Both the position numbers and the translations under genes were made by a program. 10,455 nt of DNA from Cochliopodium minus. Lineage: Eukaryota > Discosea > Himatismenida > Cochliopodiidae. The stretch spans positions 9,590-20,044 of the forward strand of contig JAMYWO010000006.1 in NCBI GenBank assembly GCA_024220525.1, read 5' to 3'. The notes beneath the pieces are model-generated. The model saw only the letters and a program-made list of their open reading frames with translations. It was not told where the DNA came from and made no database searches. Below, piece after piece: positions 6,152-10,455 of the stretch (its first letter is position 1; each line of letters starts with the position of its first letter).

Positions 6152-7902
6152 TTAATTGATACTTTTTTTGTTTTTAATTTCTTCATTTAAGAGTAAGATG
6201 TCCTCAGGGATATCTTTCAATCTAGCAGATCTCTGTCTTTTATGTCCAACAGTTTTTTTATAACTAAATAAAGACAAAATTGAAAAAAAAGTCAGATTTT
6301 TTATATTTAGTATTACATGGAGTAAACTTCTGGTTCGAGATTTGTTGCTTCTTTACATACATCACTACAAAGTTTTCCTTGTTTCTTTTCACAAGCCTCA
6401 CACATAATAAATAAGTGGTCACAAATCTCGTTTCTACAGTTCACGTGTCTGTCCGAAGATTCTCCACAAGAACCACATTTGGTCCTGAATAAAATTTTTT
6501 AAAGGCAAGCTTTTTATTGGTTTTAATTTTAAAAAATGGAAAAATATTTAATTATTCCTTGATTAAAATAAATATTTTACAATATTTTTTTAATTTTTTT
6601 TTTACAATACATCTGGTGTTATGGCTTCTTTCATTCTTTCGTCGAATACAAAGTTTTTCCCAACAAACAAAGAAGGAAGGTTTTTTTCTTTTACGCTGTT
6701 TGCATAATTAACTATTCCTCCTTTTAAAAAAAATATTTTTTGAAATAGATTTAAAAATCATTTTGATTCGAATTAACCTTTTAATTGGTAGAGATTATTA
6801 ATTCCTTCTTTTTTAAAATAAGCAGTTAAAAGATGACAACGAATTCCTCCTAAAAAAAGAAATTAAAAAATTATTAATATTATTTCAAAAATAAAAATAT
6901 ACCTGTACAATATAAATAAAAATCAGTTTCAGGATTTTGTTTTTGTTGATTTTCTATCAGTTCTTTTATTATGGGAACAGAATCCGAAAAAGTGTCAGAT
7001 ACAGGGTTCACAGCGTTGGAAGAATCTGTTTTAAAGTGTCCTATTTCATATTCGTACCAATTTCTAGTATCTATCACTACTGAGTTTTTTTTTTTAATTC
7101 CTTCATTCCATTCTTGTGCATCTGAAAAAAAAAAAAAATTATTTTTTCTTTTTATTTTATTTTATTTTTTATTTTAAAATTATTTTTTCTTTTTATTTTA
7201 TTTTATTTTATTTTATTTTTTTATTTTTATTTTTATTTTATTATTTATTACCCAAATGCTCAGCAGTATACTTTTCAATATCTTCTGTTGTCATTGTTTC
7301 TAAATGTGGACCTCCTGCAACAATATTCGCTCTGAATTTGAACTTGAGCTCGTCTGCAACTGGTTTTTGATCAACTGCAAAGTTGTATTTAATATCTTCA
7401 AACTCTTTAATGCTTTGCATCTCATTTTTAAATTTTTCAAAGTTTTCATCTTTTACAGATACTTGTCCTATCGAATAAAAAATTTGTTTTTAAAACAAAA
7501 TTTACTTCCTTTTCTCTTTTTTAAATTCTGCTTTTTACCATTGACTCCTTGATTTGATATATATACTCGTCCTACAACTCCTAAATCAATATATCTTTAT
7601 TTATTTTAAGATTATTTTAATTTGGATCAAAAACTTTAAGAGATTTCATTTTTTTTTTTTTCTTTTTCTTACTTATTTTTCAGATCATGCTTTAATTTTG
7701 GAAATAAATGAGATAGATTCACGAATTTATAGAATGAGAATGTTTTCATCAATTGTTTTGCATTGGCAAATGTACAATACATCTTGAATTTGTTTGAATT
7801 ATTTGAAATATCATAGATAGGAAAATATTTATTTGAAGATTTATCAAATTGTGATGGTTTATATTTGAAAAAGGAGTGATTCATAAACTTTATTTTACTC
7901 AT
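6152..7902 (-). CDS. TrhO/TSTD2-type rhodanese-domain protein
   Basis: Eight exons give 395 residues: 7902-7673, 7594-7539, 7467-7252, 7121-6903, 6849-6778, 6720-6606, 6484-6317 and 6263-6152 (stop TAA 6154-6152). Every join keeps frame and restores family sequence. The layout is that of bacterial TrhO (YceA/YbfQ, UPF0176), which hydroxylates uridine-34 of tRNA, and of eukaryotic TSTD2, whose role is less clear. An N-terminal domain (FYKFVNLS, then LGVVGRVYISNQGVNG, residues about 56-96) leads to KFKFRANIV and a rhodanese domain. This has VVIDTRNWYEYEIGHF (182-197) and the active-site loop CTGGIRC (239-245; Cys-239 is the expected catalytic persulfide residue), then YQLKGGIVNY. Residues 306-346 form a Cys-rich metal site with eight cysteines (C306, C309, C319, C324, C331, C334, C342, C346). 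A basic tail ends the protein. The first about 45 residues are Lys/Asn-rich and unconserved; a start at Met-41 or an organellar presequence is possible. Confidence 0.92.
7122..7251. repeat. TTTTA-rich microsatellite intron in the rhodanese gene
   Basis: Intron 3 of the rhodanese gene (130 bases) is almost entirely T/A, with (TTTTA)n runs on the plus strand around 7149-7240, and on the coding strand it ends in a run of T followed by CAG. It is a clear example of the near-homopolymeric introns of this genome. The plus-strand open frames here are artefacts of the T-runs. Confidence 0.75.
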
Positions 7903-8138
7903 TTTTTTTTTTTAAAAAGTTTTGAACAGAATGGTATCAAAACAAGAATATTAATTTGGGGAATCATTAGATTGTTAAAAGAATACCACCCTGATGAAGA
8001 ATTTATTCGAACATTAAAATTTTTATCGTTATAAAATATAAAAAAAAAAATTTGGGTAATAAAAATTATTCTTTTATAGGAGACAGTGAGTTTTTATTGG
8101 AAATACATATCATAGAAATAAACAAACATAATGCATAA
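7820..8138 (+). pseudogene. SAM-domain-like orphan exons or gene remnant
   Basis: Between the divergent rhodanese and zinc-ribbon genes, the plus strand holds coding-like pieces without an ATG. A frame open across 7921-8034 reads FEQNGIKTRILIWGIIRLLKE, then YHPDEEFIRTLKFLSL. Splicing from 7875 (donor GTGATT) to 7920 would join GKYLFEDLSNCDGLYLKK to DFEQNGIKTR and so on. This resembles the second half of a SAM domain (idG..LL.lt..dL.elGI...R..il..I..L). A further join from 8027 to 8087 would give a short end at TAA 8136-8138. The first piece is antisense to the variable N-terminus of the rhodanese gene, and no start or first SAM half is present. A truncated remnant or chance similarity is as likely as a live gene. 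Confidence 0.25.
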
Positions 8139-8304
8139 AAAAATGGAAATATATGGAGGAACTAAATAAAAATTTGATTTAAATGATTAATTTAAACAAT
8201 ATAGAAATTATATTTGCCTCACAATTAATTTACAACATAAAATACAATAACTCAAATTTTAATTTTTACAATTGACAATACTAGGCTTTTTTATTCAAAA
8301 AATA
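8139..8304 (+). promoter_or_regulatory. Leader and promoter of the zinc-ribbon gene
   Basis: This is featureless AT-rich sequence before the ATG at 8305, with AATTTAAT-type runs and no definite promoter motif. The frame of the zinc-ribbon gene is open upstream to about 8272 but without ATG, so 8305 is the first usable start and places Cys-4 of the first zinc ribbon right after MPP. Confidence 0.35.
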
Positions 8305-10317
8305 ATGCCTCCTTGTGTAAATTGTAAAAATGAATTGAAAGAAGGTGCAAAATTTTGCACGAAATGTGGAACGAAATGTGGAGTAGCACCAAAAACGACT
8401 ACAACAACATCATCACCAACAACGGGATCAATAGCATGTCCAGGATGCAAAAACGAATTGAAGGCACAATCAAAATTTTGCACGAAATGTGGATATAAGA
8501 TGACAGATACAACATCATCTACTCCATCATCAAATACAACAAGCAGCAGAAGAGATACAGTGAAAAAAGATTCACCAAAGGAATCACCACCTCCCTCCAC
8601 ATCGACGAGAAGAGATACTATAAAGAATGATGCTCCAAAGGAATCACCACCTCCCTCTACAAGGAGGGATACAATAAAAAAAGAAATATCGACACCCACA
8701 AAAACGAATGGCACTTCCTCCAATGGATCATCCACACCTACATCCACATCCACTACCAGATGTGGGAAATGCGATGGCTTATTGAAGACAGGTGCCAAAT
8801 TTTGTACTCATTGTGGTGCATCTGGTGAGACTATAATTACCTTGGGCACTGATAAACTCACTGTGAGAAGGATGTCCACCAAGGATGAGGAAGAGGTGAA
8901 GAAGGAGATTCAGCAGGCCAAGAAATCCAATGAGGAGCAGACCAAGAAGATCGAGGAGTTGAAGAAAAGAAAGGAGGAGTTGTTGAAAAAGAAGCAGGAG
9001 AGGGAATCCAGCTATATGAAGTGTCCTGGTTGTGCTGGCTTGTTGAAGCTTGAATCGAAATTTTGCACTAAATGTGGATATAGGATGGTTGAAGGTAATA
9101 ATGCTTTTTTTTTTGTTAGAAAAGATTAGAAAGATATTTCAATTAATAGAATTGTAAATGATAAAAGGATCGATATACAAATGATAATTTGATCATTGAT
9201 CAATAATATAGTATGTTAAGATAAAAAATGATCCAAATTATATGGCTTAAATTAAATTCTTACAAAAAAATTTCAATAATAGTATCTTGTTGATTTAAAT
9301 ATAATGTAAATTAAATTCTCCACGTCAAAATTTTCATTTTTCTATATTTTTTTAAATTTTTTAACAATCTTTTTTTTTTTACAAAAGGAAATGGTGGATC
9401 ATCTTCTACAACAACTTCGTCATCTTCATCTGAGAAACTTAGACTGGAGAAGGAGAAGCAAGAAAGGGAGAAGCAAGAAAAGGAGAAAGAGAGGCAAGAG
9501 AAAGAGAAACAAGAGAAGGAAAAGCAGGAAAGGGAAAGAATTTTGAGGGAGAAGAAGGAGAAGCTTCTTGAAGAGAAGAGGAAGGCAGAGGATGAGAAGC
9601 AGAAAAAGCTGCAGCAGATCAAGATCGAGAGAGCCATGGAAAAGAAGAAAGGTTCCATGTTCGTTGATCCTAATGAGCTCAATTCCTCTTCTGATCGTAC
9701 TTCCAACAGCAGCATTTCTAGTGAGGAAGACTTTGGCGATCTCGATTTGGAATCTTTTTTGAATGATGAGGTATACATTACTTTTTCTTTTGTTTATTTT
9801 CTATTTGATATTTTTGTTTTTAATTTTTTTATTAAAATTTTATTTTTATATTTTTGTTTTTGATTTTTTAATTTAAATTTTGATTTTAAATTTTTTTATT
9901 TTTTTTTATTTCATTTATATTATTCTAGATTTTTATTTATTTATTAATTTTATTTTTATTTTTTGTTGAATTTTTTTCATTTTTTATTAATTTTCGATCA
10001 AATAATTAAAACAATTTTTTTAGGACGACAAAGAGTTTAAAGAGATGGAAAAAAAGATGAGAGAACAAATCGAAAAAGACTTTAGAAACAAAGAGGACGA
10101 GATCAATGATATCTTCAAAGACATGAACAAAGATGTCGAAAAGTACAACAAAAAGCCCAAAGAGAAGACCAAGAGGGACAGAAGAAAAACCATCTTGTTC
10201 GATATTTTGGGTCAGAACTCCCTTGAGGAGTCTACTGACAAACAAATCGAAGAAATTGAAAATCAGGCAAAACAAATCGAGTTGCAAATGAAAGAAGAAT
10301 TTTTGAAATTGGAGCAG
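8305..10317 (+). CDS. Four-zinc-ribbon coiled-coil protein (3' end outside window)
   Basis: Exons are 8305-9094, 9388-9770 and 10024-10317, with introns of 293 and 253 bases; the last exon ends at a GTATAA donor and the window stops in the next intron. At least 489 residues are encoded. Four near-identical double-CxxC zinc ribbons occur with cysteines at 4/7/18/21, 45/48/59/62, 153/156/167/170 and 240/243/254/257, each ending FCT(K/H)CG. They resemble the DZANK/zinc-ribbon families that bind protein or nucleic acid. Between ribbons 2 and 3 is a Ser/Thr/Pro linker with three RRDT repeats. A Lys/Glu coiled coil (about 195-236) precedes ribbon 4. Exon 2 encodes a Ser/Thr run, then a very long charged helix of EKEKQERE type, and the acidic SEEDFGDLDLESF. 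Exon 3 is a further charged coiled coil (KKMREQIEKDFRNKEDEIND). The phase-1 and phase-0 joins keep frame. Unspliced, exon 1 would stop at 9127-9129 after only 12 extra codons, so a short isoform is possible. I infer a scaffold or cytoskeleton-associated role, not demonstrated. Confidence 0.83.
8548..8691 (+). repeat. Coding tandem repeat RRDT-PKESPPPST
   Basis: Within the zinc-ribbon gene, units starting at 8548 (60 bases), 8608 (54 bases) and 8662 (partial) encode RRDT(V/I)K(K/N)(D)(S/A)PKESPPPST. The first two also match at DNA level, including the ACCACCTCCCTC core. The Ser/Thr-Pro and Arg-Arg-Asp-Thr motifs look like phosphorylation or SH3-type docking sites in a disordered linker; that is inference. 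Confidence 0.85.
9439..9600 (+). repeat. Purine-rich coding repeat (EKEKQERE helix)
   Basis: A degenerate GAGAAGCAAGAAAGG-type purine tract encodes repeated Glu-Lys-Gln-Glu-Arg units at the start of exon 2 of the zinc-ribbon gene. It forms a highly charged single alpha-helix or coiled coil. Opposite-strand frames here (Ser/Phe/Cys-rich) are shadows. Confidence 0.75.
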
Positions 10318-10396
10318 GTATAAGAATATTTTTATTTTTCATTTTTTTTTAAATTTTTTTAATTTTTTATATTTTTTATATTTTTTTATTTTTTTT

Positions 10397-10455
10397 ATTT
10401 TTTATTTTTTATTTTTTATTTTTTATTTTTTATTTTTTATTTTTTATTTTTTATT
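10397..10455. repeat. (ATTTTTT)n heptamer array at right edge
   Basis: An A occurs every seven bases from 10397 to the last base, with only T between. It is the reverse complement of the array at the left edge and lies in the third intron of the zinc-ribbon gene. Confidence 0.95.

Noticed and set aside
6315-6320. ATG-TAA as the natural end of the rhodanese gene in exon 7
   Set aside because: A GTAATA donor sits at this point, and a TTTAG acceptor at 6268-6264 continues the frame for 37 more residues with ordinary coding sequence. A shorter isoform by intron retention remains possible.
7116-7370. Phe/Tyr/Leu-rich plus-strand frame
   Set aside because: It is translated T-rich intron plus antisense rhodanese exon.
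7581-7584. TTTAG at 7585-7581 as acceptor of rhodanese intron 1
   Set aside because: It would shift the frame and lose GVVGRVYIS; the AAAG ending at 7595 keeps phase and gives KYIDLGVVGRVYIS.
8295-8798. 167-codon minus-strand frame rich in Val/Asp/Gly
   Set aside because: It is the complement of the zinc-ribbon and Ser/Thr/Pro linker exon; its low-complexity composition mirrors that repeat.
9311-9778. 155-codon minus-strand Ser/Phe/Cys-rich frame
   Set aside because: It is the antisense shadow of the purine-rich EKEKQERE exon.
1-10455. Prokaryotic accessory features such as CRISPR, IS elements, phage genes or tRNAs
   Set aside because: No direct-repeat/spacer arrays, transposase motifs, terminal inverted repeats around a gene, or tRNA cloverleaf sequences were seen; introns and gene families show nuclear eukaryotic DNA.

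Overview
This window looks like AT-rich nuclear DNA from a free-living, intron-dense unicellular eukaryote. Reasons: many short AT-rich GT..AG introns (about 53-130 bases, two of 250-300) interrupt otherwise continuous protein families; some products are eukaryote-only (selenoprotein K, a Rad23-like ubiquitin fold, a possible Mediator subunit); and the mitoribosomal protein mS33 implies mitochondria with their own translation. The standard code fits: TAA, TAG and TGA all end genes here, and one TGA is probably selenocysteine. The lineage (amoebozoan, dictyostelid-like or another AT-rich protist) cannot be fixed from the sequence.

Layout, left to right. A 5'-truncated Sel1-repeat gene (+, from 176 to 884) follows a heptamer-repeat intron. 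Two minus-strand genes come next: an unrecognised 190-residue single-pass membrane protein (958-1627) and a 103-residue ubiquitin-like protein (1677-2051). mS33 (+, 2309-2632) converges on the first selenoprotein K-family gene (-, 3149-3495). That gene has an in-frame TGA two codons before TAA, and a SECIS-like RNA fold lies about 140 bases further downstream in the same transcript. An unrecognised 242-residue gene (+, 3901-4800) separates it from a second SelK-family gene (-, 5050-5524), which carries Cys where the first has the TGA. A small coiled-coil gene resembling Mediator MED30 (+, 5685-6076), an eight-exon TrhO/TSTD2-type rhodanese gene (-, 6152-7902) and the 5' part of a four-zinc-ribbon coiled-coil gene (+, 8305 to the window edge) complete the set.

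Strands alternate almost perfectly, giving short convergent gaps and shared divergent promoters. The genes do not form a pathway; this is ordinary eukaryotic gene packing. The most interesting content is the Sec/Cys SelK pair with its visible candidate SECIS element. Next come two coding-like stretches without start codons in the divergent promoter regions (3490-3708 and 7820-8138), which may be gene remnants or unannotated exons. Both window edges run into 7-base A6T/T6A arrays, so the window may be a whole contig that ended at such arrays.

All exon boundaries were inferred by eye from GT/AG sites, reading phase and protein-family continuity; no transcript data or database search was used.
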